Below, in pieces: positions 1 through 11,945 of a DNA stretch of 64,000 nucleotides. The translations under genes were made by a program, and so were the position numbers. The notes beneath the pieces were generated by a model that saw only the letters and a program-made list of their open reading frames with translations, was not told the origin of the DNA and ran no database searches. Origin of the DNA: Melieria omissa (taxonomy: Eukaryota; Arthropoda; Insecta; Diptera; Ulidiidae); NCBI GenBank assembly GCA_963971225.1, contig OZ020267.1:71393718-71457717 (forward strand), in the 5' to 3' direction. Position 1 is the first letter of the stretch. Each line of letters opens with the position of its first letter.

Positions 1-1030
1 CTTTCAACTAAATAGTTCTTTCAACCATTTAAGGTAACCAAAACTGATTCGAATACCCACATGTGATCCTAAGTATTATTCTGAATTGCTTTTGTTATCG
101 AAATCGATTATAATTATTGCACTGAATTGACTCTTGTTACGTATTCAATGCTAAGTCATACTTTGAATTAGATATTTCAAGAACCCAAAATAGATTCGAA
201 TACCGAAATATGACCTTAACTATTATTCTGAGTCGCTTTTGTTATCGAAATCGATTATAACTGATGCACTGAATTAACTCTTGTTACGTATGCAATGCTA
301 AGTCATACTTTGAATTATTTCAAGAACCCAAAATAGATTCGAATACCGAAATATGACCTTAACTATTATTCTGAGTCGCTTTTGTTATCGAAATCGATTA
401 TAACTGATGCACTGAATTAACTCTTGCCGTGTGTTGCAAGCTCAATAGTACTTCGAATCCTTTCATGTACCAAAATTGATTCGAATACCCAAATGCGATC
501 CTAAGTATTATTCTGAGTCGTTCTTGTTATCGAAATCGATTATAATTATTGCACTAAATTGACTCTTGTTACGTATTCAATGCTAAGTCATACTTTGAAT
601 TATTTCAAGAACCCAAAATATATTCGAATACCGAAATATGACCTTCACAATTATTCTGAGTCGCTTTTGTTATCGAAATCGATTATAACTGATACAGTGT
701 GTATTGCAAGCTCAATAGTACTTCGAATCCTTTCATGTAACCAAAATTGATTCGAATACCCAAATGCGATCCTAAGTATTATTCTGAGTCGTTCTTGTTA
801 TCGAAATCGATTATAATTATTGCACTGAATTAACTCTTGCCGTGTGTTGCAAGCTCAATAGTACTTCGAATCCTTTCATGTAACCAAAATTGATTCGAAT
901 ACCCAAATGCGATCCTAAGTATTATTCTGAGTCGTTCTTGTTATCGAAATCGATTATAATTATTGCACTAAATTGACTCTTGTCGTATATTGAATATTAA
1001 GTAGTACTTTGAATCTTGATCTGAATTGAT
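1..1030. repeat. ~143-bp tandem array, seven core copies
   Basis: A tandem array is cut by the left window edge. The core TTATCGAAATCGATTATAA begins near 95, 242, 385, 527, 670, 798 and 941, giving spacings of 147, 143, 142, 143, 128 and 143. The core is identical in all seven copies, while flanking sequence varies. Two subtypes alternate irregularly: copies 1, 4, 6 and 7 continue TTATTGCACT, and copies 2, 3 and 5 continue CTGATGCACT. No coding potential is visible; the short open frame near 559-750 is repeat sequence. Beyond about 1030 the periodicity is lost. Confidence 0.9.
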
Positions 1031-2345
1031 TCCTGTACCCGAGTCGAATATTCCAAACCATTCTAAGCGCTCTAAGCCGATTTTGAGAACTGTACGGGCT
1101 CGATTTTTGTACTTACTAACTATAAAACATCAAATAGAGCTTTGCATCGCTTAATGTACCCGGAATTGGTTATGGAACCCGCAGCTGGTTCATTTAGTAA
1201 CCGGCGTCTGTTCTAGTACCACTAGTCGGTTCTAGTACTGTCTTGGTTTTCGTTCTAAAAGTCAATTCGGACTAATACAACTCCACACGTTTGCCCATAG
1301 TTGACGCTGTTTGACAATGACAAGTTTACTTTTTCATACAAAAACATATCAAATAAACTGAACTCTTACTAATTTGTTACACAAAGCAAAACAAATGTCC
1401 GCACTTGACATTTGCAACCGTAACTACCGAACCATTTCCACCAACTCACCCACCCACCCACCCACTCACCAAATATTCCATGGATAAGATAATCATAGAT
1501 CGCTGCCTGAAATTACATATAAACATTTCATCATTTCCAAAAGCCGCTTCGCCCACTGCTCAAATCAATTCAGGCATTTACGAGCATGCAGCGCGCTCTG
1601 TCTCGCTCACTAGTGCTCTCTCGCTCTGTTGCCATCAGGCAGCCAGAGTTTAACGACCTCAAGTAGCTTCGCACGAGCAGCTTTTTCACGCTAACGTTTG
1701 ATTTGTTCCTATTGTTGTTGTTGTTGTTGGCGTCAGTTGTTATTGTTGCTTTTCCTCTACTATTAATTTCATCATAGACAGTCACGCTGCCGGTGACGTT
1801 AGTTAGACCCTTGACTACATTTTCTCCACTGAAAAGCAAAGACGAAAAAAAAACCGATAAATTGTATGAACAAGCAAACCAAACCAAACTAAAAAAAAAA
1901 TCAAAAAATGCAAAAAACAAAAAACTATATATAACAACAACAAACAGCAGCTTTCGCACTTTCGTTTCATTGTGTATGCGAACGTTTTATTAGGCGGCCG
2001 TTTTTCTGAAATTTTTTTTCTATTGCTCAATTTTTTCTTGTTATTGTTGTTGTTGTTGTTTTTACTTTGAATAATACTTGCTGTGTGTTACGATTTGCGT
2101 CATTGGACCAAAAGGCGTGCGTACGTCAATTGATGAAATCATTAGTAGGTAAATGTATGATAATTGCAGAACGTGCCCTATGAACGCTGTGCAGATTGAA
2201 TGAAATCGTTTAGTTAGTTTGCGTTACGGGAATTATAGGGAATTTTAAAATTGTTCGGGAGTGAGAAATATTTGGACAAGCAGAAGAGAGAAAAAGGAGA
2301 AGGGTTTGGTTATGGTTTCAGGAGGTGATTGCGATTAAAAAAGAT
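1031..2345. other. Non-repetitive stretch with GTT runs and a CT-rich patch
   Basis: I see no recognisable gene. The stretch has a CT-rich patch (about 1585-1640) with repeated CTCGCTC/CTCTCTCG motifs, which read as GAGA-type sequence on the other strand. It also has GTT trinucleotide runs (about 1711-1730 and 2043-2060) and A-rich tracts. GAGA-type clusters are common in fly promoters and regulatory elements, but nothing here identifies a target gene. Confidence 0.4.
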
Positions 2346-2352
2346 GTAAGTA

Positions 2353-2574
2353 CAGTGGTGTCTGGATATAGTGAACACCTCGATATAGTAAACACCAAAA
2401 TTTTGACATCGAGCTCTAAATAATGGAAAAAAATTTTCAAGCAAAAAACAAAAAGTGTATTTTGAGCAAATAAAACGAGTTTTTGAGCAAAAACGTTAAC
2501 CTTGATATAGGGAACAACCTCAATATTGTGAACAGGCCTTGCAATAACTAGTTCACTATATCCAGACGCCACTG
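2353..2574. mobile_element. pogo/Tigger-like MITE, 222 bp
   Basis: The ends are inverted repeats of at least 24 bp with one mismatch: CAGTGGTGTCTGGATATAGT on the left, and on the complement of the right end CAGTGGCGTCTGGATATAGT. The element is flanked by TA on both sides (2351-2352 and 2575-2576), the duplication expected of the Tc1/mariner/pogo superfamily. The CAGTGG start and the GATATAGTGAAC motif resemble pogo/Tigger ends. Inside are further degenerate copies of the same motif (near 2380 and 2507-2534). It has no transposase, so it would be non-autonomous. Confidence 0.8.
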
Positions 2575-2693
2575 TAGTAAGAAAGTAGACGAGAGAGAAA
2601 AGGCGTTCTGAGGGGTCATTGCTTTCCACATGGAACTGATGATCGTGAAAAAAGTTGAGCCACAATCTCTATTGTTTTTAACTCGTGACTCTC

Positions 2694-2772
2694 TCTATTC
2701 TCTCTCGACCTGATCATCCTAATGATCTTCTCTCGACCTGATCATCCTAATGAGCATTAGGTCGACCTAATG
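2694..2772. repeat. Short direct repeats ending in an 18-bp perfect palindrome
   Basis: The segment CTCTCGACCTGATCATCCTA is repeated about 31 bp apart (around 2702 and 2732). It is followed by CATTAGGTCGACCTAATG at 2755-2772, which is its own reverse complement. No coding sense is seen. Confidence 0.7.
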
Positions 2773-2779
2773 TCGAGAA

Positions 2780-5135
2780 AGAGAACGTATCAGTATCAAC
2801 GCCAGGATTTGGAAAAAGAAAAAATATTTTAAATTTCAACTAGAGTGATGATTCTGACCATTAAAGGACAAAAGCGAAAAAAAGTCAGTGTAGAGTTGAA
2901 CAACAAAAAAATATAGTAAAGACCATTTAGACAGACTTGCTTGCAGACTTGAACAAAAAAAGCGAGACAGAAACCGTGTCAGTATACACAAAAAAAAGCA
3001 TGAAAAAAATATAAATTAATTCCAAGATCAGATGAACAGATATGGCTTCATTTTCCTAGCCGATGATTCTAATAACAAAAAAATAACACAAAATGGAGAG
3101 AAAGCCACAGGCAGAGGAGAGCATTAGTACCACCGAAGTGAGTTAAAAAAAGAGAAAATATTTCAAAGATCAGCTAGGCAGACATGGGTTGACTGGCAAA
3201 CTTGATTAAGGTGATCAAAAAAAAATAAAAAGGAGAGAAAGAGAGACAGAGTCCGTTCTGGGAAAGAGATAGACAGTGTCAGTACTAGAGCCAGGAGTTG
3301 AGAAAAAAGATACTATGAAAAAGATCAGTAGACAGACATGGCTTCATTCACAGACCTTGAGATCCTGACAAAGAGTAAAACAGTAAAAGAAAGCAAAAGA
3401 AGCAGATATAGAGGAGTTGACTAGAGCCAGGAGTTGACTAGAGCCAGGAGTTGAAAGATGAAAAAGTGAGGCAATGACGATCCTAATTACAAAAGAACAA
3501 AAGTGAGAGAGATAAAGAGACAGTGTCAGTACCAGAGCCAAGATTTGAGAGAAAGGATATTATGACAAAGATCAGTAGACAGACATCATTCATTGACATA
3601 CCTTGTGATTCTGACCAAAAAAGAGCAAAAGGAATAAAAAAAACAGATAGAGAGTGTCCTAGTGCCAGGAGTTAAAAGACGAGAAAATGTGGCAATGATC
3701 GATTAGAGAGATATGGGTTCCCATAGAGTGACAGTGTCAGTACTAGTGCCAGAAGATGAGAGAAGAGCAAATATGTCAAAGATCGGTAGACAGATATGGC
3801 TTAAATGGCTGACCTGATGATTTTGACCACAGAAGAACAAAAGGTAGCGAAACAGGCAGACATAGTGAGTGTCAGTACTAGTGGGAAGAGAGATGAGAGA
3901 CAAGAAAATGTGGCAAAGACCGCCCAGAGAGTTGGCTTTACTTACAGACCACTTGATCCTAAGTGAGAGAGAAATAGAGAGAGTTTTGATACTACATAGT
4001 GCCAGGAGTTGAAAGAAGAGAAATAGAGAGAGTTTTGTTACTACTTAGTGCCAGGAGTTGAAAGAAGAGAATTGTAAAGATAACTGAAAAGACATGGGTT
4101 TATTACAAGACCTTATGGTCCTGGTAACTAAATGACAAAATAGGAAAAAGGATACAGACACAGACGGTATCAGTACTAAATATCTGGGTTCACTTACAGA
4201 CTTGATGATCCTAAGCACCAAAAGAATAAACGTGAAAGAGATAGAGATATAGCGTCAGTACTAGTGCCAGGAGTTGAAAGAAGAAGGAATACTGCAAAGA
4301 TAACTTAACAGACATAGATTTATTAGGAGACTCGAACGACAAAATAGGGAGAAAGAGACAGACGGAGAAAGTGTAAGTACTAGAGATATAAGCCCATTTA
4401 TAGACCTGATGACCTGATAGCTGAACAAACATGAATTCCTTGGGAAACCTGATGTTTCTGATCATTCAATGACCAAATAGGGAGAAAAAGACAGAAGTAG
4501 TGATATTACTAGATATCTGGGTTTACTTATCTACAGACCTGGTGATCTTAAGCACCAAAGGACAAAAGTAAGAGGGACGGAGAGATAGTTTCAGTACTAG
4601 TGTCAGAAGTTGAGAAAAGAGAAATTATTGTTAAGATAACTGAACAGACAGATTTATTAGGAGACCTGAACGACAAAATAGGGGGAAACAGACATACGGA
4701 GAAAGTGTAAGTGCTAGAGATATAAGTCCACTTATAGACCTGATGACCTGATAGCTGAACAAACATGAATTCCTTGGGAGACCTGATGTTTCTGATCATT
4801 CAATGACAAAATAGGGGGGAAAAAAGAAAGAAGACGGAGAAAGTGCATGCATCATAACTTCCAGGGATATGGGTTTACTTATAGACCTAATGATCCTAAT
4901 CACAAAAGTGAAAGAGCCAGGGTGATAGTGTCAGCAGTTGCGACAGGAGTTGATTGAAGAGAAAATAATTATAAAGATAACTGAACCAACATGAATTCAA
5001 TAGGAGACCTCATGATTCTGATCATTAAACGACCAAATAGGGAGAAAGAGACAGACAGAGGTAGCATCAGTATTAGAGTTCACTTTCAAATCTGGTAAAT
5101 TAAAGAGATATAGAGATAGTGTCAGTACTTGCGAC
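2780..5135. repeat. Degenerate tandem array, GTCAGTACTAG-type units
   Basis: Divergent copies of a module reading roughly GTGTCAGTACTAGTGCCAGG, then AGTTGA and a GA-rich stretch, recur near 3278, 3525, 3733, 3868, 3990, 4252, 4589, 4925 and 5114. Each is accompanied by related AGACAGACATGG and GACCTGATGATCC motifs. Spacing varies from about 100 to 340 bp. This is an old, eroded array with internal expansions. No gene is supported. Confidence 0.75.
4160..4830. repeat. ~334-bp recent duplication inside the degenerate array
   Basis: Two adjacent blocks (about 4160-4490 and 4495-4830) are far more similar to each other than to the rest of the array. Matching landmarks, such as the AACATGAATTCCTTGGGA motif near 4430 and 4764, lie 334 bp apart. 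Near-identical minus-strand frames of 84 and 83 codons arise only from this duplication and are not judged to be genes. Confidence 0.75.
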
Positions 5136-6980
5136 TGGAGTTAGATGAAGAGGTATTTCAAAAATGAAATGTGCAGACCCAGTTTCGTTGGCAAAGCTAA
5201 AGATCCTGATGACAAAAAAAAAGGACAGACAGTTCGGACATCTTTGCGCGAGAAGAAATTTTGGCCAAATTTTTGGCACAATTCGAGTTTACACAAAATA
5301 GAGTCGCTGAAAAATAACTTTCAGGCATTAATAGTTTAATTCATGTGTGTGTAATAGGTTAATTAATGATTTTCAAATGAGCTAATGTTTTTTGCATAAT
5401 TTGGAAATATTTTTATTATTTTTATTTTTTTGTTTCATATCATTGATCGACATTGGCCTATGCGATCACTCAATTACCAAAAAATCGCAAATCCGCTTTG
5501 GGCCTTTGCTTCGGTGTTGCCTTGGAAATTGTGTAGTCAGTCAGTCGCACGCTTTCAGTTCCCATCGACGACCGAAGCGTGGCTTTTCACACGGCTCGCA
5601 GCGCAGCGCAGCGCACGCACAGTGGCTCGGTGGCGCAAATGCGTTGTGCAAAAATCTCAGACGTACATAAAGACCGGCACAACAACAACTACAACAGCAG
5701 CAGCAGTGCGCAAAACAATAACAAAGCGCAAAATGCTGCAAAAGTGTAGTTGCTGTTGTTGTTTTTGTTTTAGTACACTCCATTTAATGGCAAAAATACA
5801 CTAACTATACGGAAAACAAAAGCGAGCAGCAGCAAAATACAGCATAATAACAAGAACAACAGTAAAACACTTTTTCACAAAACAACAACAATAACCAGAA
5901 CAAGAACAGTAAACGCACAGTCCACGAGCAGCGCAGGCAGCACTTGTGTAAATTTAACCTTGAAATAGATTTTTAACCTTTTTGTTTTTATTGTTTGTTG
6001 TTGTCGTTGTTGTTGTTGCGTTTTGTTATTTCATTTTCGTTTTATTTTTAATTTTATTTTCATGTTGTTTTGTTTGTGCTTGTTGTTGTTGTTGTTTTTC
6101 ACTTTTTTCGCGCACAGATTCTAAAATGTACATTTGCGCTGACATTCGCTCGCTCGCTCCACCAAAATTCGCTCTTAACTCGCTGCGGCCGCTCGCTCTC
6201 CGCCGAAGCATGATCGGCGCTTGGCTTTTGCGCGCACACCGGCCGCCGCCGGCACCAATTGATGTTGGATGTCGTCTTTACCGGAGCTCCAGTGCTGCGC
6301 GAAATTTGTTATGCATGCAGCAGCCGTCGGAGAGCGCGCCGCAAAATGCAAACAGCTCCGACCGACAGTGGAACGCGCAGCGGAACAGGTAGACGCGCCA
6401 ACGTTCGGCAGCAATTTGTAATGAACATTAGGCAATTTGTGTGCGCGTCGATTCTCTTGCATGCGGCCGCCTAATGATCGATCGATTAATGCCGAATGCC
6501 GACGATCGGCGCTCGGCCGCCGCCCCGCCGGCGCACTCACATCGGGCAGCGGGCGCAAATAAATAAATACATAAATAATGCCCGCAGCATGTTGCGCAAA
6601 AAAGTTCAACGAACCAACTTTTCAAGTGTTCTCGTTCCCGTTCCATTATTCACGGCCAACACACCAACAACAACAACCAACCAGGTCCGCCTTGCGCTGT
6701 ACGCAGCACGGCATGGCGGCAAAGTTAAAGTTGAAGCCCACTCAACCCACTGTCTATTTTTGAGCGCATGACAGCAATTACGCAAAGCGCCAAAAATAAA
6801 ACGACCAAATTCATTACGCAGATTTGCGCATTAAAAAAACCTAAAACCTGCCTTTGTTCCGACTTGACTGCGTACCCTACAGACGCGACTGCGGATATAT
6901 TCACTGGAATGTCACCAGTGCGGTGTGAAGTCGTGGCAGGATTAGGAAAGCATGAGCAAAGCGCTAAGAAATGAACTCAT
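5136..6980. other. GC-rich, CpG-rich island with CAA/GTT runs; no recognised gene
   Basis: Two GC-rich segments (about 5520-5720 and 6110-6760) contain many CpGs, GCGCAGC repeats, CAGCAGCAG and CAACAACAAC runs and TCAGT initiator-like motifs (e.g. 5538 and 5557). In flies this texture is typical of promoters, 5' untranslated exons or enhancers. Several overlapping open frames exist on both strands, but none has a recognisable domain and their composition is simple, so I do not call genes. A small perfect palindrome (TCTGTGAATTCACAGA, 7012-7027) lies just beyond. Confidence 0.35.
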
Positions 6981-7011
6981 GCGAACATTTTTAGTGTAAG
7001 TTATTCTATAA

Positions 7012-7048
7012 TCTGTGAATTCACAGAACCACACTTAAGGTTCTGTGA
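7012..7048. repeat. Overlapping palindrome and hairpin
   Basis: TCTGTGAATTCACAGA (7012-7027) is a perfect 16-bp palindrome. Its right half, TCACAGAACC (7021-7030), also pairs with GGTTCTGTGA (7039-7048) across an 8-bp loop. The sequence can therefore form two alternative stems. Function unknown. Confidence 0.6.
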
Positions 7049-7099
7049 CCGATTTAAAGTTCCTGCACGCTGTATTAATTTTTAAGACGAACTATATGC

Positions 7100-9180
7100 T
7101 TTTTCCTGTATGTTTCTAAACACATTTGACCAATCTCTCTGGCTGTCCACGCTCCCATATAAACACCGATCAGTCTTTAGACTTCTCTGCCTGCGCGTCA
7201 GTCATCTATCTTTAAACTGCCCTATCGACTTAACGTTCTTCTTTCTGGCTTTTTTCAGCACCATGGGAATGTCTATCTGCCTCTAAACAAATTTTACCGA
7301 TCCTTTTGCCTGTCTGACTGTCCACGCACTCATGGGACCATCGATCAGTCTTTCGAGTTCTCTGCCTGTGGCTGTCTGCGTGTTCATGGAACCAGTCCTC
7401 TAAGTTTAACCTCCTATATCGACTTTATGTTCTTCTTTATTCATCTTCGTAGGAATGTCCATCGGTCTCTTATCACATTTCACCGATTTTCTTGCCTCTT
7501 TGACTGCCTGTGCATTTATAGGATTATCAATCAGTCTTTAGACTCCTCGTCCTGTGGCTGTCTGCGTGTTCGTGGAACCAGTCCTCTAAGTTTAAACTCC
7601 TATATCGACTTTATGTTCCTCTTTCTACATCTTCACTGGAATGCCCATCGGTGTCTTAACACATTTCACCGATTTTCTTGCCTATCCAACTGCGCACACA
7701 TTTTTAGGACCATCAGTCAGTCTTTAGACATCTCTGTCTGTGCGTTCATAGAACCAGCCGTCTGACTTTAAACATCCATATCGACCTTACGTCCATCTGG
7801 CATTCTTCTTTATAGGAATGTCCATCGGTCTCTTTACACATTTCACCGATCTTCTTGACTGCCTGCGTGTTCGCCAGTCCTCTGACTTTAAAGTCCTATA
7901 TCGACTTTATGTTCTTCTTTCTTCATCGTCATAAGAATGTCCATCAGTCTTTTATCACATTTCACCGATTTTCTTGCCTCTTTGACTGCCTGTGCATCTA
8001 TAGGATTATTAATCAGTCTTTAGACTGCTCGTCCTCGGCTGTCTGCGTGTTCGTGGAACCAGCCGTCTGTCTTTACAGTCCTATATCAACTTTACGTCCT
8101 TCTGTCTGGTTTTCTTCGTCTTCATAGGAATAGCTATCTATACATTTCATCGATCTTGTTTCTGACTGTCCAAGCAATTATAGGACCATTGATCAGTCTT
8201 TAGACTTCTCTGGCTGTCTGTGCGTTTATAGGATCATTTGGCTTTCTACTCCTACGTACGATTTAATGTCCTTTTGTCTTATTTTTTCCTCTTCATAGGA
8301 ATGTCTATCTTCCTCTAAACACATTTGGTCGATTCTATTGCTTGTCTCATCATCTACACACTCAAGTCCGATTTTAAACTCCTACATATGTCCTGTTTGG
8401 ATTTCTTCGCCTTCATACGAATGTCTATCCGTTTCTTGACCTATCTTTCTGTTAGTCCACACGTTCTTAGAACTGTCTGCCCATCTTTAGACACTTTTTA
8501 CCGGTTGCTTGGCCTCTTACCTGGCTTTGTTCGCCTGGACATGACATCTATCTGTCTTTGAACCCGCTTAAACAATGTTTTTGCCCATATAGCTGTTGTG
8601 TTCACCTAATAATCTATCTGTCTGTAGGCTTTTCCTTATCTGGCTATCCGTATTACATTGGATACCGAACTATCTATGTTTCTGGCTGATCATGTTATCG
8701 TATGACTGTTCATCTGACTTCTTTGCCGATTTTATGTGTATCCGTTTGGCTTTCTATATTTTTTTAATGGTTTCATAGATCTATCTATGGTTTTCTTTGT
8801 TAAAGTTACCATACAATACGGTCTACCGAGACATGATCTGCCTTCTGTGTGAACTCTACTCTCGAGTCATCTGTTAATTTTGTATCGTATCTTCTGGTAT
8901 CCATGTGTTTTCTTCTGGCCTTCTTTGCATTCAAACGACCACCTATGCCTTCTTATTTCTATCTAAATATGTTCCTTTAGACAAAAACTGTCATTTATTA
9001 TAGTTCACCAGGATATGTATATCTGCCTTCGAGCACTTTGTCCTGGTGTAGCCGGTCTTTGGTGAATGTGTTTCTTTCACCGTTTGCTGACTGATGATCT
9101 ATGGGGAAACCTACTCTAGACTCATCTGTCAATCATGTGTTCCACCATATAAGTCTCATGATTTCGTAGGGCCCTATATT
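7100..9180. repeat. Degenerate ~186-bp tandem array
   Basis: Copies of a CACATTTCACCGATTTTCTT module begin near 7121, 7288, 7474, 7660, 7837, 7956 and 8310, usually followed by AGTCTTTAGAC and GAATGTCCATC motifs. Best-preserved spacing is 177-186 bp in 7288-7837; shorter steps indicate internal deletions. After about 8350 only scattered echoes remain (TCATAGGAATG, CTATCTGTCT). Repeated open frames on the plus strand follow the repeat and are not called genes. Confidence 0.75.
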
Positions 9181-10085
9181 TGCCAGTAATTAAAGGATAC
9201 AGCAATGGATTGTCACAATCCCAAGTTGTCCCTGAGCTCTCCTCGTCCGACAAATATCGAAAACTAATATTCCAAGACTTAATTTTCCAGTCAACTCTTT
9301 CAGTTCCCCTTAAGTTCCCAAGACGCCTTCGCTCATCACCAAACGTAGCGCATTAGTAGATTGTCAAATATTGCCTCAAACTTTGAGATCTCTTTCAGTT
9401 TTATTAGAAAACACAATATAGTACAATAAAAACTGAAAAACAAGCAAAAAATACACACATGGCACTTAAACACAAAGAAAATAAACTGTTTTGCAACTGT
9501 CACAACACAGCAAACAACATAAAAAACATATTAGAATTTTTTTTAGTAAACTTTATGTGTTGCCGTAGAAAAAACCGGGCAATGCGCTCTGAAATGCAAA
9601 AACGTGTCACATAAAAAAGCCACAACAAGTGTCGCAATGTTACTTGACTAAGGACCAGCACCGAAGTGCGCATAGAAATATCCGAGAAATTATGAAAAAT
9701 GAAAACCAACAGCAGACACAACAACATGTCCATTAAAAATCCATAAAAACCGCAACAATGCTTAATTAAAAACAAGAAATCTCAACGCACGTAAAAATCA
9801 TGCGAGCGCAAACGCCTGAGAGAGTAAGAGAGAGTATGAGGAAACGTCGCGACGCGTCGTGCAGATTGTGTGAGCGAAAGAGAAGGGTATAAATGCAAAG
9901 GTTTTAAAGTAGAAATTAATAAACATAAATTTCAATTAGGCTTCTCATAGAATCGCTCTGTCCCTGACAAAAAGCTGGGAAAGTCGACAAAAAGTTTCAC
10001 AAACTTTTCTTGATGCAAATTTTTCATCAGCAGAATAATACTCCATAAACAGAAAGAGAGGGTTATCACGTTGTATGTGGCCTAG
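9181..10085. other. Non-repetitive stretch with a TATA-like motif
   Basis: No gene is recognised. GGGTATAAATGC (TATAAA at 9888-9893) is preceded by AGAGAGTAAGAGAGAG-type sequence and the palindrome CGACGCGTCG (9850-9859). There is no initiator match at the expected distance, so promoter function is only a weak possibility. Confidence 0.25.
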
Positions 10086-10830
10086 CGATGTCTTGCTGGT
10101 GCATAATTCCCCTCATAAAATCCTTTCAACGAAGATCCCGTAGCTTCTAGCGAGTAGATATCGATGAATGTGGCCTGGCTTTGTTTTGATGGAAAACAAT
10201 TTCTCTCCTTAGAACCTTGCAACCAACATCCCGGAGCTTCTGGTGAGCCACTTTCGGTGTCTGGTTTGTCTCTTTCCTATTGGAATACAATTCCTCTCCT
10301 AAGAACCTTTCCACAAACATCCTGAAACTTCTAGTGAGCCACTTTCCATGTCTGGTCTGACTTTGTCCCATTGAAATACAATTCCTCTCCTAAGAACCTT
10401 TCAACCAAGATCATGTAGCTTCTGGCGAGTAGATATCAATGATTGTGGCTTGGAGTTGTCTTGATGGAACACAGTTTCCCTCCTAAGAACCTTTCAACCA
10501 ACGACCCGGAGCTTCTGGTGAGCCACTCTCCGTGTCTGGTCTAGCTTTGTTCTATTGGAATACAACTTCCCTCTTAAAAACCTTTTTCAAACAACATCCC
10601 GTAGCTTCTGGCGAGTAGATATAGAAGTGTGCGGCCTGACTTGTCCTGTGGGAATACATTTTTCCTCTCCTAACAACCTTTCAACCAAGATTGCGTAGCT
10701 CCTGGCGAGTAGAAATCGATCTATGTGGCCTGTCGTTGCCCTGATGGAACATAACTTCCCTCCAAAAAACCCTTCAACCAACATACCGGAGCTTCTGTGG
10801 TTCCAAGCGATCTTTTGTGCAATGTTTAGC
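10086..10830. repeat. ~94-bp tandem array with two monomer types
   Basis: The landmark AGCTTCT (variants AACTTCT, AGCTCCT) recurs near 10140, 10235, 10325, 10417, 10511, 10601, 10697 and 10793, spaced 90-96 bp. Type A monomers continue GGCGAGTAGATATCGATG and a GTGGCCTG box. Type B monomers continue GGTGAGCCACTTTCCGTGTC and TGGTCT. The order is A,B,B,A,B,A,A,B. Monomers share an AACCTTTCAACCA block before the landmark. No coding function is inferred. Confidence 0.85.
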
Positions 10831-10904
10831 TTCTGTCCAGTCAAAGCAGAACTCACATGATGGACAGACTCAACGATTTCCATGACTTTATGGTCTTTTT
10901 AACA

Positions 10905-11060
10905 ATTAGCCTTCCAGAGCATCGAAGACACGGTCTCTCTCTTTCTCTCTTTGCTGTCAACATCCAATTACCGCCTCGAGCAACTTTTTCACCGGAGCGA
11001 AGACATCCTCCATACGGCAGACATGGCCAAGCCCAGCCGCAGATTATTGATTGCCTGCAT
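10905..11060 (-). pseudogene. Decayed reverse-transcriptase C-terminal fragment
   Basis: Read on the minus strand, the segment gives LGHVCRMEDVFAPVKKLLEA followed by a degraded arginine-rich stretch. This resembles the region just after the reverse transcriptase domain in some non-LTR retrotransposons (pattern W-x-GHV-x-RM ... G-R-R). It is related to the fragments near 54.2-54.5 kb and 35.85 kb; all share CGAAGACACGGTCTCTC-like sequence. It is short and interrupted, so it is a relic. Confidence 0.45.
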
Positions 11061-11167
11061 TACGTATTTTAGCCAAGCGTTATTTCGTCTGTATGGAAGA
11101 AATGCTGTACAAAGTGGCGTGTTTTCTCTTTACAGGCGTCCATGTTTGACGCCGCCTCAAATAAATA

Positions 11168-11945
11168 AATCTTTCTAACGTGTCCATCTTTGATGCGCTG
11201 TCAAACAAAATTGAGTAAAGCAATTACAAAAATGTCTGAGAAGCTTTTGTAGCATAAAATCTTATTTTCTAACGTATCCATCTTTGATGTGTGCTCATAC
11301 AAAATTGAGTCAAGCAATCACAAAACTGTCTGAGAAGTTCTTGTATTACAAAATGTTATATTTCTAAAATATCCATCTTTGATGCTCTTTCTAACAAAAC
11401 TGAGTCCAGCACTAACAAAACTGTCTGAGAAGTTCTTTTAGTACAAATTCGAATCTTTCTGACGTGTCCATCTTTGATGCGCTGTCAAACAAAATTGAGT
11501 AAAGCAATTACAAAACTGTCTGAGAAGCTTTTTTAGCATGAAATCTTATTTTTCTAACGTATCCATCTTTGATGTGTGCTCATACAAAATTGAGTCAAGC
11601 AATCACAAAACTGTCTGAGAAGTTCTTATATTACAAAATGTTATCTTTCTAATATAACCATTTTTGATGCGTTTTCTAACAAAACTGAGTTCAGCACTAA
11701 CAAAACTGTCTAAGAATTTTGGTAATACGAAATCTTATCTTTCAAACGTGTCCATCTTTGATGCGCTCTCAAACAAAACTGCCTCAAGCAATCATAAAAC
11801 TGACTGGACAGTTTTTTTTTAAACGAAATTGTATCTTTCTAACGTGTCCATCTTTGACGTACACTCAAACAAAACTGGCTCAAGCAATTCTAAAACTGTC
11901 TGAGAAGTTTTTTAAGTACCAAGTCGTATCTTTCTAACGCCATCT
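11168..11945. repeat. ~95-bp tandem array with a 285-bp trimeric higher-order repeat
   Basis: The landmark CATCTTTGATG recurs near 11184, 11279, 11373, 11468, 11564, 11659, 11753 and 11848. Monomers 1 and 4 share GCGCTGTCAAACAAAATTGA. Monomers 2 and 5 share GTGTGCTCATACAAAATTGA. Monomers 3 and 6 share TTTCTAACAAAACTGAGT. The higher-order unit is therefore a trimer of about 285 bp, repeated twice, then two further monomers. Each monomer also contains AAAACTGTCTGAGAAG. Confidence 0.9.
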
